Source of the DNA: CAWDPQ01 sp049642465
GTDB taxonomy: Bacteria; Acidobacteriota; Vicinamibacteria; Vicinamibacterales; 2-12-FULL-66-21
Length of the DNA stretch: 64,000 nucleotides
Assembly: GCA_049642465.1 (NCBI GenBank)
Contig: JBAROV010000110.1
Span: 1-64,000, forward strand
Direction: 5' to 3'
Every line of letters begins with the position of its first letter. Within the stretch, counting starts at the first letter, position 1. Position numbers and translations under genes: made by a program. The notes beneath the pieces are model-generated. The model was not told the origin of the DNA. It worked only from the letters and a program-made list of their open reading frames with translations, and searched no databases. Of this stretch, positions 1 to 9,409 are shown one piece after another.

Positions 1-37
1 CCTGAAATTGGCGCGCGCCATCGCTGCCGAGACAAGG

Positions 38-340
38 AGAATCACAGGAGATCAGGAGATCAAAAGAAAGAACAGGAGATAAGGAGATCAAGAGCAAATT
101 ATGGTTCTCTAATCAAAGAAAAACCAAAGGCTCCTGAACTCCTTATCTCTCGTTTATGCTTCTGACCTCTTGAACTCCTGTGAATCGTGTTCGCGTCGGT
201 GATCCGTACGAGTCCGATGCGCGTGAGACTCGGGCGTGCTATCGCTGCCGAGATAAAGAGAACAACAGGAGATCAAAAGCTCCTGAACTCCTTACCTCCT
301 GTTTATTCTTCTGACCTCCTGAACTCCTGTGAATCGTGAT
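38..340. repeat. Composite direct/inverted repeat block downstream of the TonB receptor
   Basis: No gene is visible in the first 350 bases. A segment of about 59 bases at 131-189 recurs at 280-338 with few differences. The stretch 38-95 is an imperfect reverse complement of the same segment, so 38-189 could fold into a long stem. A shorter shared lead-in (ATCGCTGCCGAGA) occurs at about 20 and 241. The sequence is built from 8-9-base words such as AGGAGATC and CTCCTGAAC. The block lies just past the 3' end of the minus-strand receptor gene, so it may act in transcript termination or stability; that is inference. Confidence 0.7.
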
Positions 341-350
341 CTCGTCGGCG

Positions 351-3300
351 TCAGAAGTAGAACTTCAATCCGAATTGAATAATTCGCGCATTGCCAGCGG
401 TCAGGATCTGCCCGAAGCCGCTCGATTCCTTCGCGATATTCGGCGGGCCGAAGTTCGCGTGGTTGAATGCGTTGAAGAATTCGGTCCTGAACTGCACGTA
501 CCGGCGCTGGTTGATCTGGAAGCTCTTGGCCAGGGTGAAGTCGAAATTCGCGAGTCCCGGTCCTCGCATGATCCCGACGCCGGCATTGCCAAATGCCTGG
601 GGCGCAGGACTGAAGACGGCGAAGGCGTCGGTGTTGAACCATCGATCGATGGTTTGTTGCGACTCCGGCAGCTCGGGATCGCCGACCAGATTGGGGCGTG
701 CGCGCCGCTCGCCGCCGAGGTTCAGCACGGTGGACCCGCCGAGCGTTGCCGTCAGCGCAAAACCGCTTTGCAGTACGTGAATCCCCGTGAGCTGCCACCC
801 GCCGAGGAAGAGGTCCATCGGACGGCTCCAGTTGTTGCCGTACTTGTGGCCGCGGCCGAACGGCAGTTCCCAGATATAGCTGGCGACGAACCGGTGTCTC
901 ACGTCGAACTCGGCGGGGCCGCGCTCGGCGCGCAGGTTGTTGCCATCCTGCGGCTCGCGAAAGACTCCAGTGTCAATACCAGCACCGCCTCCGCTCGTGG
1001 AGATGTGATCCGGAGCGTCAGTAATGGCCTCGCCGAGCGTGTAACTCAGCATCCCTGAAAGGCCCTGCGAAAACCGCTTCTCGAGCCGCAGCTGGAGCGA
1101 GTTGTAGTTCGAGCTGACCCGGTTCTCCATCCATTGAATGTCCCCGAATGCCGGGTAGGGGCGTGCGCCGGCGGCCTGAGAGCCGTTCGGATTGGTGATG
1201 ACCGCTCGCTGGTTGAGATTGCGGAACCCATTCAGCTTGGTTCCCTTGTTCCCAACATATGCGACGTCGAGGACGACGTCCGGCCAGAGCTCGTACTGAA
1301 CGCCAACGTTGTACTGCTGGATGTAGGGCGTCCGCTGGTTCGGATCCTGCGCGCGGCGCAAAACCGTGGACGAAAGCGAAGTGGGATCGAGCAGACCGGA
1401 AGGGTAGCCGTCCACGAGGCGGAAAGGAGCCGCGGCGGCGACCGCCGCCGCTCCGCTGACGCTCGTCTGCAGCAGGTTGTCGACCAGGAACGGCGGATTG
1501 AATCCGAGCAATCCTTCGCGGCCCTGGCGAACTGTGTGGGTGAAGAACACGCCGTAACCGCCGCGCAACACCATCCGCGACCAGGGGGTGTAGGCGAAGC
1601 CGATGCGAGGCGCGAAGTTGTTTCGGTCAGGATGGATCAACGCCCGCTCGAAAATGCTCCCGTCCTTGGCGAAGATCATCGTCCCCGTTGCCGGATCGAA
1701 GTTCGAGAACTGATTGTTCTTCTCAACCGGTGGCGTGGCGTACTCGTAGCGCAGGCCGACGTTGGCCGTGAGCCTGGGGCTGATGCGGTAGTCGTCCTGG
1801 ACGAAGTAGAACTGCATGTTCTGTCCCTGGTCCATGACGGTGAAACTGGTGAGCGCCAGTTGTGATGGCAGCCCGAGAAGCAGATCGCCCACGGCGAGGT
1901 TGGTAAAGCGGTTCTCGAAGTTCATGCGCCCAACCGTCGCGTTCAGATCGTTGATCCTGGTCTGGACGTGAAGGAACTCGGCGCCGAACTTGATGAAGTG
2001 CGCTCCACGATTCCAACTGAACGTCGCTCGCGGATTCCAGGACCGGGGTGTCTGGAACTGCGGCGTCGAGGTGTGTCGTCCGACCGCGTCGAATCCCTGA
2101 ATGTTGACCTTGGGGACGCCGCCAACGATCAACGGATCGTTCGGCACGTTTCTCAGCCCGATCTCTGCCGCGCCATCGATCCCGAAGTTGGGCGGATTCG
2201 TGTAGTAATCGCCGCGCGCATAGCCAAACCGGATGTCGCCGACCAGATTCGGAGACGCGGTCCATGTCAGCCCGAGCGCAAGGCCTTGCGATCGGTTGTC
2301 GTTGGATCCGAAGGCATCGTTGAACGACCCTTCGGCCAGTCCCGGGAGCGGCGCCGGTCGAAACGTGAGCGTGTCGACGAAGCTGTACCTGCCGAAGAAG
2401 GTAAGGCGTGTGGAAATCTGGTGGTCGATCCGTACGTCGAACTGATCCTGCGTGGTGTCAGTGACCGGAGTCGACGCGTAGATCGTGCTGTTTGGCACGT
2501 TTGGATCAGGAATCAAGGCGACGACCGCAGCGCCAACAGGATCCCAGCGATCGCGTGGAATCACCCATTGCCCCTGCGCGTTCTGGCCAAACGCCGGCCG
2601 TCCAGGGGCAAAAGGATCCACGACCACGGAGCTGAAAAGTCCGGCCTTTTGCGCCGCGGTCGGCACCTGACGGACGCGGGGCACGCCTTCCTGATCGCGC
2701 AGGCCCTCGTAGTCGCCGAACCAGAACGTCCGGTTTTTGACGAGCGGGCCACCCACGGCCACGCCGAACTGGTTCCGTTCGCGCTTTGGTTTCGGTGCGT
2801 TCAGTTTGTTGGAAAAGAAGTTGTTGGCATCGAGTGCGTCGTTGCGGAGGAACTCGTAGACGCTGCCACGCACGGTGTTCGTACCCGACTTGATCGTGGC
2901 ATTGACCACCGCGCCCGAACTCCGTCCGAATTCCGCCGAATACGCGTTGGTCTGAATCTTGAATTCCTGGAGTGCTTCGATCGATGGCTGTACCAGCTGA
3001 ACGTTTTCACCACGGAAGGAGTTCGAATAGGAGATATTGTCCACGCCGTCGAGGAGAAAGACGTTGTTGAACGTCCTATTGCCGTTGACGTTGAGGACGC
3101 CTTTGAAGTTGACGCTCGCAAGCCGCGGCGTGCCCGGAAGGACACCGGGCGAAAGCAGGGCAAGCTGGTTGTAGTCCCGCCCGTTCAATGGCAGCTCGAC
3201 TATCTTCTTCTGATCGATGACCAGCCCGCGTGACGAGGTCTGCGTGTCGAGGAGCGACGTCGCGCCCACGACCTCGACCGTCTCGGTCAGACCGCCTGTC

Positions 3301-3632
3301 TGAAGCGTGAGATCGATCCGGGCAACCTGGGCGACCTGCAATGTGATTCCGCTACGCACGAACTTGCGAAACCCGCTGCTCTCGACTGTGACGGAGTACT
3401 CGCCGGGACGAAGGCTCGGAATGACGTACGCGCCGGCTTCATCCGTCTCGGTCTTGACGCTGATATTCGTTTGCACGTTCGTCACGATGACGACGGCTTT
3501 GGGTACGATGGCTCCCGATTCGTCGCGAACGAGACCGGTCATCGTGGCAGTTTCCTGTTGGGCGAACGCGATAACGGGGAACAGACAGGCACACGTGATA
3601 AGAAGGAGAACCAGCGAGTGGCGTCTGGACAT
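351..3632 (-). CDS. TonB-dependent receptor, Oar-like, with carboxypeptidase-regulatory domain
   Basis: Outer-membrane receptor of about 1093 residues. It starts with a signal peptide (MSRRHSLVLLLITCACLF, cleavage after AFAQ). A carboxypeptidase-regulatory-like beta-sandwich follows at about residues 25-105 (GLVRDESGAIVPKAVVIV), then a plug domain (VELPLNGRDYNQLALLSPG) and a long beta-barrel ending in an aromatic residue (FGLKFYF). This architecture is the Oar/OmpA-related TonB receptor type expanded in Acidobacteriota; ligands are usually unknown, often glycans or peptides. The start is placed at 3632 because CCAGGAGA lies just upstream; an ATG at 3674 in the same frame lacks such a site. 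The gene is divergent from the PQQ dehydrogenase. No ExbB/ExbD/TonB gene is in the window, so energy coupling must come from elsewhere. Confidence 0.93.
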   Translation of the reverse strand: MSRRHSLVLLLITCACLFPVIAFAQQETATMTGLVRDESGAIVPKAVVIVTNVQTNISVKTETDEAGAYVIPSLRPGEYSVTVESSGFRKFVRSGITLQVAQVARIDLTLQTGGLTETVEVVGATSLLDTQTSSRGLVIDQKKIVELPLNGRDYNQLALLSPGVLPGTPRLASVNFKGVLNVNGNRTFNNVFLLDGVDNISYSNSFRGENVQLVQPSIEALQEFKIQTNAYSAEFGRSSGAVVNATIKSGTNTVRGSVYEFLRNDALDANNFFSNKLNAPKPKRERNQFGVAVGGPLVKNRTFWFGDYEGLRDQEGVPRVRQVPTAAQKAGLFSSVVVDPFAPGRPAFGQNAQGQWVIPRDRWDPVGAAVVALIPDPNVPNSTIYASTPVTDTTQDQFDVRIDHQISTRLTFFGRYSFVDTLTFRPAPLPGLAEGSFNDAFGSNDNRSQGLALGLTWTASPNLVGDIRFGYARGDYYTNPPNFGIDGAAEIGLRNVPNDPLIVGGVPKVNIQGFDAVGRHTSTPQFQTPRSWNPRATFSWNRGAHFIKFGAEFLHVQTRINDLNATVGRMNFENRFTNLAVGDLLLGLPSQLALTSFTVMDQGQNMQFYFVQDDYRISPRLTANVGLRYEYATPPVEKNNQFSNFDPATGTMIFAKDGSIFERALIHPDRNNFAPRIGFAYTPWSRMVLRGGYGVFFTHTVRQGREGLLGFNPPFLVDNLLQTSVSGAAAVAAAAPFRLVDGYPSGLLDPTSLSSTVLRRAQDPNQRTPYIQQYNVGVQYELWPDVVLDVAYVGNKGTKLNGFRNLNQRAVITNPNGSQAAGARPYPAFGDIQWMENRVSSNYNSLQLRLEKRFSQGLSGMLSYTLGEAITDAPDHISTSGGGAGIDTGVFREPQDGNNLRAERGPAEFDVRHRFVASYIWELPFGRGHKYGNNWSRPMDLFLGGWQLTGIHVLQSGFALTATLGGSTVLNLGGERRARPNLVGDPELPESQQTIDRWFNTDAFAVFSPAPQAFGNAGVGIMRGPGLANFDFTLAKSFQINQRRYVQFRTEFFNAFNHANFGPPNIAKESSGFGQILTAGNARIIQFGLKFYF

Positions 3633-3760
3633 GACAGGTCTCCTGGGCTGGTGACTGAGGATCGGATGGTGCATGCTACTCCCGTTTCAGACTTGCGGGT
3701 AATGTGAATTTGCGCCGGAGGCGGCGCTTCAGCGCCGCGTCGACTGCCCTGGAGAATCAG

Positions 3761-5620
3761 ATGAATAGATACGTCGCCATTGCGATGGTGGTTGCATTCA
3801 CCTCACCCTCCGTCATGCAGACGCAACCGGGAACCGACGGGAGCTGGCCATCCGTCGGCAGGGACCCCGGAGCGCAGCGGTATTCCCCTCTCACCCAGAT
3901 CTCCGCAGCAAACGTGGCTCGTCTTGAACCGGCGTGGTCATTCGACACGGGCGCGTACGACCTGCAGGGGACGCCGATTGTGATTGACGGCGTGATGTAT
4001 GTCACCGGTGGCACCAAAGTCTTCGCTCTCGAGCCCGAATCAGGCACACCGCTTTGGACCTACACCGCAGACGCCGCAGTCAGCCGGCGTGGTGTCGCAT
4101 ACTGGCCCGGAGCAGGTACCACGCCCGCACGCCTCTTCACGGGAGTGGGCGATGGTCGGATGGTCGCGCTCGATGCCCGAACGGGATCGCTCGTCCAGGA
4201 GTTTGGCCAGCGTGGTTCGGTGGATTTGAAGGCCAGCGTGCGTGGCTCAGCTGATGGTCGCTTCACGCTCATCACGCCCCCGGTCATCTACAAGGACGTC
4301 ATCATCACCGGAGGGAGCAACACCGAAGGGGAGCCGAGCACGGGCCTTTACGGAGATGTCCGAGGGTGGGACGCCTACACCGGAAAGTTACTGTGGTCCT
4401 TTCACACAGTCCCGCGTGAAGGGGAACCCGGTGTCGAAACCTGGGAAGGAGAGAGTTGGAAGGATCGGTCGGGGACGAACGCGTGGACCTACATGACGGT
4501 GGACGTTGAACGCGGGCTCGTGTTCGCACCGACAGGATCGCCGACGTCAGACTTTTACGGAGCGGATCGCAAAGGAATGAACCTGCACGGCAACTCATTG
4601 ATCGCGCTCGACGCGGCTACCGGCCGTGTGCGGTGGTCGCAACAGATTGTGCACCACGATTTGTGGGACTGGGACCTTCCGGCAGCGCCAACGCTCGTGA
4701 ACGTCATGCGCGACGGTCGGGTGATTCCAGCCGTCGCCCAGATGACGAAGATGAGCACGTTGTTCGTCTTCAATCGGGTGACCGGCGAACCGGTGTTTGG
4801 AGTCGAGGAGCGTCCCGTTCCGCAAACGGATGTGCCGGGGGAATCCACCTGGCCGACGCAACCGTTTCCGCTTGCCCCGCCGCCGCTGGCACGAACAGCG
4901 TTCGATCCCTCGAAAGACTTCTACACGCTCACGCCCGAGCACGAGGGCTACTGCAAGAAGCTGTGGAGCGACAACAAGATGTACACGAAGGGCATTTTTA
5001 CGCCCACCGCTCTCGACGCGACGATGGTGATGTTCCCCAGCACGCTTGGCGGCGGGAACTGGAGCGGCCTGTCGTACGATTCCGGCCGTGGGCTGGTAAT
5101 CACGAACATCATGAACCTCGGTCAGGTCGGGAGAATGGAGCGTCGCGTCGATCCGGTGACCAAAACCGTGACCTACAAACGAACGTCGCCGTGGGGAACG
5201 CCGTACGGCCGCTTCTGGAACCCTGAAACCAAGATGCCGTGTTCCGCGCCGCCCTTCGGCGAGCTCGTTGCGGTGGACATCAATCGTGGCGCGATCCGCT
5301 GGCGCGTCCCGCTTGGAGTGTTCGACGATCTGAAAGCACGTGGATTCGACAAGACGGGAACCCCCAATATCGGTGGAACGATTGTGACGGCAGGGGGTGT
5401 GATCTTCGTGGGCGCTTCGATCGACAAACGCTTCCGGGCGTTTGATGTTCAGAACGGCGCACAGTTGTGGGAGGCGAGGCTCGAGGCCAGCGCACACGCG
5501 ACGCCGATGACTTTCATGGGCCGCAACGGCCGGCAATACGTCGTCGTCGCCGCTGGCGGAGACGGACTGCTCGGCTCAGCGGTCGGGAGTAAAGTGGTCG
5601 CCTTCGCGTTGAAGCAATAA
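3761..5620 (+). CDS. Soluble PQQ-dependent dehydrogenase (quinoprotein glucose/alcohol dehydrogenase type)
   Basis: Predicted periplasmic quinoprotein of about 619 residues that oxidises a sugar or alcohol with pyrroloquinoline quinone. A short signal peptide (MNRYVAIAMVVAF) precedes an eight-bladed beta-propeller with repeated W-docking-like strands (TGKLLWSFHTVP, GAQLWEARL). The C-terminus (GTPNIGGTIVTAGGVIFVG, then ATPMTF and VVVAAGGDG) resembles the glucose-dehydrogenase (Gcd) branch. The five N-terminal membrane helices of Gcd are absent, as is the adjacent Cys-Cys pair typical of methanol/ethanol dehydrogenases. The start at 3761 is chosen over an upstream ATG at 3704 because GGAG is spaced 6 bases before it and the signal peptide begins there. 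The substrate cannot be read from sequence. No PQQ biosynthesis genes are nearby. Confidence 0.9.
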   Translation: MNRYVAIAMVVAFTSPSVMQTQPGTDGSWPSVGRDPGAQRYSPLTQISAANVARLEPAWSFDTGAYDLQGTPIVIDGVMYVTGGTKVFALEPESGTPLWTYTADAAVSRRGVAYWPGAGTTPARLFTGVGDGRMVALDARTGSLVQEFGQRGSVDLKASVRGSADGRFTLITPPVIYKDVIITGGSNTEGEPSTGLYGDVRGWDAYTGKLLWSFHTVPREGEPGVETWEGESWKDRSGTNAWTYMTVDVERGLVFAPTGSPTSDFYGADRKGMNLHGNSLIALDAATGRVRWSQQIVHHDLWDWDLPAAPTLVNVMRDGRVIPAVAQMTKMSTLFVFNRVTGEPVFGVEERPVPQTDVPGESTWPTQPFPLAPPPLARTAFDPSKDFYTLTPEHEGYCKKLWSDNKMYTKGIFTPTALDATMVMFPSTLGGGNWSGLSYDSGRGLVITNIMNLGQVGRMERRVDPVTKTVTYKRTSPWGTPYGRFWNPETKMPCSAPPFGELVAVDINRGAIRWRVPLGVFDDLKARGFDKTGTPNIGGTIVTAGGVIFVGASIDKRFRAFDVQNGAQLWEARLEASAHATPMTFMGRNGRQYVVVAAGGDGLLGSAVGSKVVAFALKQ

Positions 5621-5651
5621 CAACTCAGCTCTGCGCTCAAGCTGGAAGCTG

Positions 5652-5918
5652 TTAACTTTTCTGCGCGAGGATCGCGTCCACGTACGCGGTCACGAGCCCA
5701 GGCAGATCGTCAGCGGGACCGTAAAGGGTAAAGACCTTTCGAAAACGGGGACCGCTGATCGCGAGGTCCCACCCCGATCCCGACTGCGATCGAAAGAGGG
5801 ACAACCGCCAGTTCTCGAAGGAGGGCCGCCATCGCCGGACGACCTCCCGAACAGCTTCGTGGAGTTGAGTGCGCAGGGCCGGATCGCCGAGCTGCGGACA
5901 GCTAACCGTAACGCTCAT
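5652..5918 (-). CDS. Small hypothetical protein (88 aa)
   Basis: An 88-residue protein with no family I recognise. It has an amphipathic helical N-terminal half (LRTQLHEAVREVVRRW), a strand-rich middle (WRLSLFRSQSGSGWDLAISG) and a C-terminal helix (LVTAYVDAILAQ). There is no signal peptide or membrane segment. It is convergent with the PQQ dehydrogenase, whose stop lies 31 bases away. The start is an ATG at 5918. The balanced amino-acid composition and the absence of a competing frame support it being real. Confidence 0.6.
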   Translation of the reverse strand: MSVTVSCPQLGDPALRTQLHEAVREVVRRWRPSFENWRLSLFRSQSGSGWDLAISGPRFRKVFTLYGPADDLPGLVTAYVDAILAQKS

Positions 5919-5975
5919 AGGCCGATCCCGCTAACCGTACTCCGCTGCGAGTCTGGGGTTCAAGCTAATCAGTAA

Positions 5976-6006
5976 GGACGGGAGAACGGGAGGACGGCGG
6001 AACGGG
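5976..6006. repeat. Short tandem repeat, 8-bp GGACGGGA-like unit
   Basis: Four imperfect copies of a GGACGGGA/GGAACGGG word fill most of the space upstream of the membrane protein at 6020. It belongs to the set of intergenic short-unit repeats seen throughout the window. Confidence 0.55.
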
Positions 6007-6019
6007 TTAAGCTCACAGG

Positions 6020-6610
6020 ATGGGATTCGCGCAGTGGATGCGAGTGATCGACACGATCAGCGGCATCGTGCAGTTGACGGGTCGCGCGCGGCGGCCGCCG
6101 GAGGCGGACTCTGGTCCGCTTGCGACGACCGGCGGCGCGCTCGGCCAGCTCGAAACTCGGCTCGCCGGGGTCGTCGTTGCCGCGCTCAAAGAAGCCTTCG
6201 ACCGCGATCGCGCGCGCATGGATCTCGAGCGCACGCAGATGGAGTCAGAGCGGCAGCGAGCGGAAGAAGCGCTCCGAGCGGAGCTCCGGCGGCAGGCGGC
6301 AGATCGCGCACTCGGGCAATTAAGACTCGTGGCAATTATGGCGGTAGGAATCTGGATGCTTTCCGCCGTGCTCGTCGCGCTGCTTCCAGGTATGCGCGAC
6401 GGGGCACCGCGTGTGTTGATGGGCGCGGGCTGGGCGCTCGCCATTGGCGCGCTCGGTTGTGCCTTCGCTGCCTGGCAGCAGGTCTCGGCGTGGACGGCTG
6501 ACGTTCGACGAAGCGACGTGGCTCCGGTGCATCGCGTCGGCATGATCGCGCCATGGCTGCTGCTCACCGCGCTGGCGCTCGCCGGAGCGTCGCTCCTGAT
6601 TGCGCTGTGA
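6020..6610 (+). CDS. Coiled-coil membrane protein of unknown function
   Basis: A 196-residue protein. Residues about 45-100 form a strongly charged heptad-like helix (RDRARMDLERTQMESERQRA and following), likely a coiled coil. Three hydrophobic segments follow: LRLVAIMAVGIWMLSAVLVALL, VLMGAGWALAIGALGCAFAAW (after a PGMRDG turn) and APWLLLTALALAGASLLIAL at the C-terminus. It is probably an inner-membrane protein with a cytoplasmic coiled coil. The stop codon overlaps the GTG start of the next gene (GTGA), which indicates translational coupling to the glutaredoxin-like protein. I do not recognise the family. Confidence 0.75.
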   Translation: MGFAQWMRVIDTISGIVQLTGRARRPPEADSGPLATTGGALGQLETRLAGVVVAALKEAFDRDRARMDLERTQMESERQRAEEALRAELRRQAADRALGQLRLVAIMAVGIWMLSAVLVALLPGMRDGAPRVLMGAGWALAIGALGCAFAAWQQVSAWTADVRRSDVAPVHRVGMIAPWLLLTALALAGASLLIAL

Positions 6611-7194
6611 GCGACGCTTGGCAACGGGAGTTGACCTTGATCACAGTCTACGGTGCTGATTGGTGCGAAGACACGCGTCGCTCGCTGCGACTCCTGCGGC
6701 GGCTCCACGTGCCGCACGAGTACGTGAACATCGACGAGAACGCGGCAGGCCTCTGGCGCGCAAAGGAGTTGAATGGCGGCAAACGTCGGACGCCCACCAT
6801 CGATCTTGGAACGGGCGGGCAGGCTCTGGTCGAGCCATCCAACGACACCTTGACTGGTGCGCTCGTCGAGTTGTCGATGCTCACGCAAGACGAGGCGTTC
6901 GAGCGACTGACGGTGCAGAACGTCGGTGATTCGGAACGCGCGCTACGTACGGCTGCTGGTCTGCTCGTTCTCGTGGCGGGCGCCTGTGTGCCGCAAGGCG
7001 CGCGCTGGCCGTTCGGGATCGTCGGCGCGATTCTGGCGATGACGGGTCTGGCCGGCTGGTGCCCCGCCTACCACGCGGCGGGCGTGACTTCGCTTGGTGG
7101 CCCCGGCGATCATTTGCACGAAGCCGAGCGAGCGACGTGGCTGACTGGTCGGGTGCCGAGGGGTGAGGTTGCTGCAGCTGGAGGCGCCGCGTGA
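6607..7194 (+). CDS. Glutaredoxin-like / DUF2892 membrane fusion protein
   Basis: A two-part protein of about 195 residues. Residues about 9-85 form a glutaredoxin-like thioredoxin fold (ITVYGADWCEDTRRSLRLL) with a monothiol-type WCEDT active site and the cis-Pro motif RRTPTIDL. Residues about 110-165 match the DUF2892/YgaP-like membrane module, with two hydrophobic helices (GLLVLVAGACVP and FGIVGAILAMTGLAGWCPAY) and the conserved GWCP. It probably handles thiol or sulfur redox chemistry at the membrane. The GTG start at 6607 is chosen because it overlaps the upstream TGA. Its own stop overlaps the GTG start of glgB in the same way, so the three genes look like one operon. Confidence 0.85.
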   Translation: MSDAWQRELTLITVYGADWCEDTRRSLRLLRRLHVPHEYVNIDENAAGLWRAKELNGGKRRTPTIDLGTGGQALVEPSNDTLTGALVELSMLTQDEAFERLTVQNVGDSERALRTAAGLLVLVAGACVPQGARWPFGIVGAILAMTGLAGWCPAYHAAGVTSLGGPGDHLHEAERATWLTGRVPRGEVAAAGGAA

Positions 7195-9386
7195 GGTCGG
7201 CGAGCGCGGAGCAGGTCGATCTCAATGCGATCGCCGGCGGTCGTCATGCGGATCCGTTTTCGATCCTCGGTCCTCACGTCGTCGATGACGGGGTCGTCAT
7301 CCGCGCCTTTGTGCCGCACGCGCAAACCGTCCATATCGTCGGGCACGGCGAAGCTCCGCTACAGATGCGTCGGCGACACGAGGCAGGCATTTTCGAGGAG
7401 CGTTTGTCAGGACTCACCACGATCCCCGATTACCGCCTCCTCGTGACCGCGGATCAGGGCTGGCAGTACCAGATCGATGATCCATATCGGTACGGTCGGG
7501 TGATCGGCGACTACGATCTGTACCTGTTCGGCGAGGGCAATCACACGCGCATCTACGACAGGTTTGGCGCGCATCCGATGCAGATCGGATCGGCCGACGG
7601 TGTCCACTTCGCGGTGTGGGCGCCCAACGCCGCACGCGTGAGCGTCGTCGGGGACTTCAACCAGTGGGACGGCCGCATGCACCCGATGCGGTCGCTCGGT
7701 GCAAGCGGCGCCTGGGAAATCTTCCTGCCTGCGGCCAGCGTGGGACAGCGATACAAGTTCGAGATCCGCGCGCGCGACGGAAGCATCCACTTGAAAGCGG
7801 ATCCTTACGGTTTTGGCTTTGAAGTGCCGCCGCTTTCCGCCTCGATTATCTCCGCCCTTGACTACGAGTGGCACGACCAGGACTGGGTGGCAAACCGGGC
7901 CGAGAAGGGTTCCTGGTTCAGTCGACCCATGGCGGTTTACGAAGTGCACCTTGGCTCATGGATGCGGATGACTGAGGAGGGGGAGCGCTATCTCACGTAT
8001 CAGGAACTTGCCGCGCGACTGATCCCCTACGTCATCGAGATGGGCTACACGCACATCGAGTTGCTTCCAGTGATGGAGCATCCATTCTCCGGTTCGTGGG
8101 GATATCAGGTGACCGGCTTCTTCGCGCCAACCAGCCGATTCGGCGAGCCGCGAGATTTCAAGGCATTCGTGGACGGGTGCCACCGCGCCGGCATCGGCGT
8201 CATTCTCGACTGGGTGCCCGGCCACTTCCCGAAAGACTCCCACGGTCTTGCGCAATTCGACGGCACGCCGCTCTACGAACACGCGGATCCCCGCCAGGGA
8301 GAACACCGCGATTGGGGAACCCTCATCTTCAATTATGGCCGCAACGAGGTTCGAAATTTCCTGCTGGCGAATGCGCTCTTCTGGCTGCACGAGTATCACG
8401 CTGACGGTTTGCGCGTGGACGCGGTCGCTTCGATGATCTACCTCGATTATTCACGCCACGAGGGGGAGTGGATCCCCAACCGCTTCGGTGGGCGCGAAAA
8501 TCTCGAGGCGCTCGAGTTTTTGCGCCAGATGAATACCCTGACGCACGGGGAGCAACCGGGCTCTATTACCGTGGCCGAGGAATCGACGGCATTCCCCTCA
8601 GTGAGCCGGCCTACCTACCTTGGCGGCCTTGGCTTCACTTACAAGTGGAACATGGGGTGGATGAACGACATCCTCGAATACATCAACAAGGATCCGATCT
8701 ACCGCCGCTGGGACCACTCGCACCTGACCTTCTCGTTGCTCTACGCCTTTACCGAAAACTTCATTCTGCCCTTCTCTCACGACGAAGTCGTCCACGGCAA
8801 GGGCTCGATGTTCGGGAAGGCGCCGGGCGATGACTGGCAGAAAGCCGCGACGCTTCGGGCACTCTATGGCTTCATGTACGCACATCCCGGCAAGAAGCTG
8901 ATGTTCATGGGCAGCGAGTTTGGGCAGGGCCGCGAGTGGAACTACGACCAAAGCCTTGACTGGCACCTGCTCGGCGAGCCACTGCATGTTGGCATCCGGC
9001 GCTTCGTTCAGGATCTCAACCGCACCTATGCCGCCGAACGCTCGTTGCATGAGGTCGATTTCGAACCGCACGGATTTCAATGGATTGACTGCAACGACAA
9101 CGAGAACAGCGTCGTGTCGTTCATTCGTCGTCCGCGCGAGGGCAACGACTTTGTGGTCGCGCTCTTGAACTTTACCCCGGTGCCCCGCGACGGCTATCGG
9201 ATCGGTGTTCCGGCCGCGGGTGGATATCTCGAAGTCTTGAATAGCGACTCCGAAATCTACGGCGGGAGCAACTGTGGGAACGGGGGCCACATTTTCACCG
9301 AGCCGGTCGCCGCCCACGGCCACGCCGATTCGCTACGGCTCAATCTGCCGCCGCTCGGCTTCCTGCTTCTGAAACCGAGCTCCTGA
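7191..9386 (+). CDS. glgB: 1,4-alpha-glucan branching enzyme
   Basis: A 731-residue glycogen branching enzyme, the usual GlgB length. It creates alpha-1,6 branches by transferring alpha-1,4 chains. It has an N-terminal GlgB domain, a CBM48 module (VHFAVWAPNAARVSVVGDFN) and a GH13 catalytic barrel. Region II is DGLRVDAVASMIYLDYSR with the nucleophile Asp, the acid Glu lies in VAEESTAFPSVS, and region IV is LPFSHDEVVHGKGSM. A C-terminal beta domain follows. Translation starts at GTG 7191, overlapping the previous stop by GTGA. No other glycogen genes (glgA, glgC, glgX) are adjacent, so glgB sits apart from the rest of the pathway and is instead coupled to a redox/membrane pair. Confidence 0.97.
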   Translation: MRSASAEQVDLNAIAGGRHADPFSILGPHVVDDGVVIRAFVPHAQTVHIVGHGEAPLQMRRRHEAGIFEERLSGLTTIPDYRLLVTADQGWQYQIDDPYRYGRVIGDYDLYLFGEGNHTRIYDRFGAHPMQIGSADGVHFAVWAPNAARVSVVGDFNQWDGRMHPMRSLGASGAWEIFLPAASVGQRYKFEIRARDGSIHLKADPYGFGFEVPPLSASIISALDYEWHDQDWVANRAEKGSWFSRPMAVYEVHLGSWMRMTEEGERYLTYQELAARLIPYVIEMGYTHIELLPVMEHPFSGSWGYQVTGFFAPTSRFGEPRDFKAFVDGCHRAGIGVILDWVPGHFPKDSHGLAQFDGTPLYEHADPRQGEHRDWGTLIFNYGRNEVRNFLLANALFWLHEYHADGLRVDAVASMIYLDYSRHEGEWIPNRFGGRENLEALEFLRQMNTLTHGEQPGSITVAEESTAFPSVSRPTYLGGLGFTYKWNMGWMNDILEYINKDPIYRRWDHSHLTFSLLYAFTENFILPFSHDEVVHGKGSMFGKAPGDDWQKAATLRALYGFMYAHPGKKLMFMGSEFGQGREWNYDQSLDWHLLGEPLHVGIRRFVQDLNRTYAAERSLHEVDFEPHGFQWIDCNDNENSVVSFIRRPREGNDFVVALLNFTPVPRDGYRIGVPAAGGYLEVLNSDSEIYGGSNCGNGGHIFTEPVAAHGHADSLRLNLPPLGFLLLKPSS

Positions 9387-9409
9387 CCGGCTGGGTTATG
9401 CTTCTAGGT

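Noticed and set aside
336..3233. Long plus-strand open frames opposite the TonB receptor
   Set aside because: They are antisense to an unmistakable receptor gene, carry Arg/Gly/Val-rich low-information sequence without motifs, and are expected from high GC at third codon positions.
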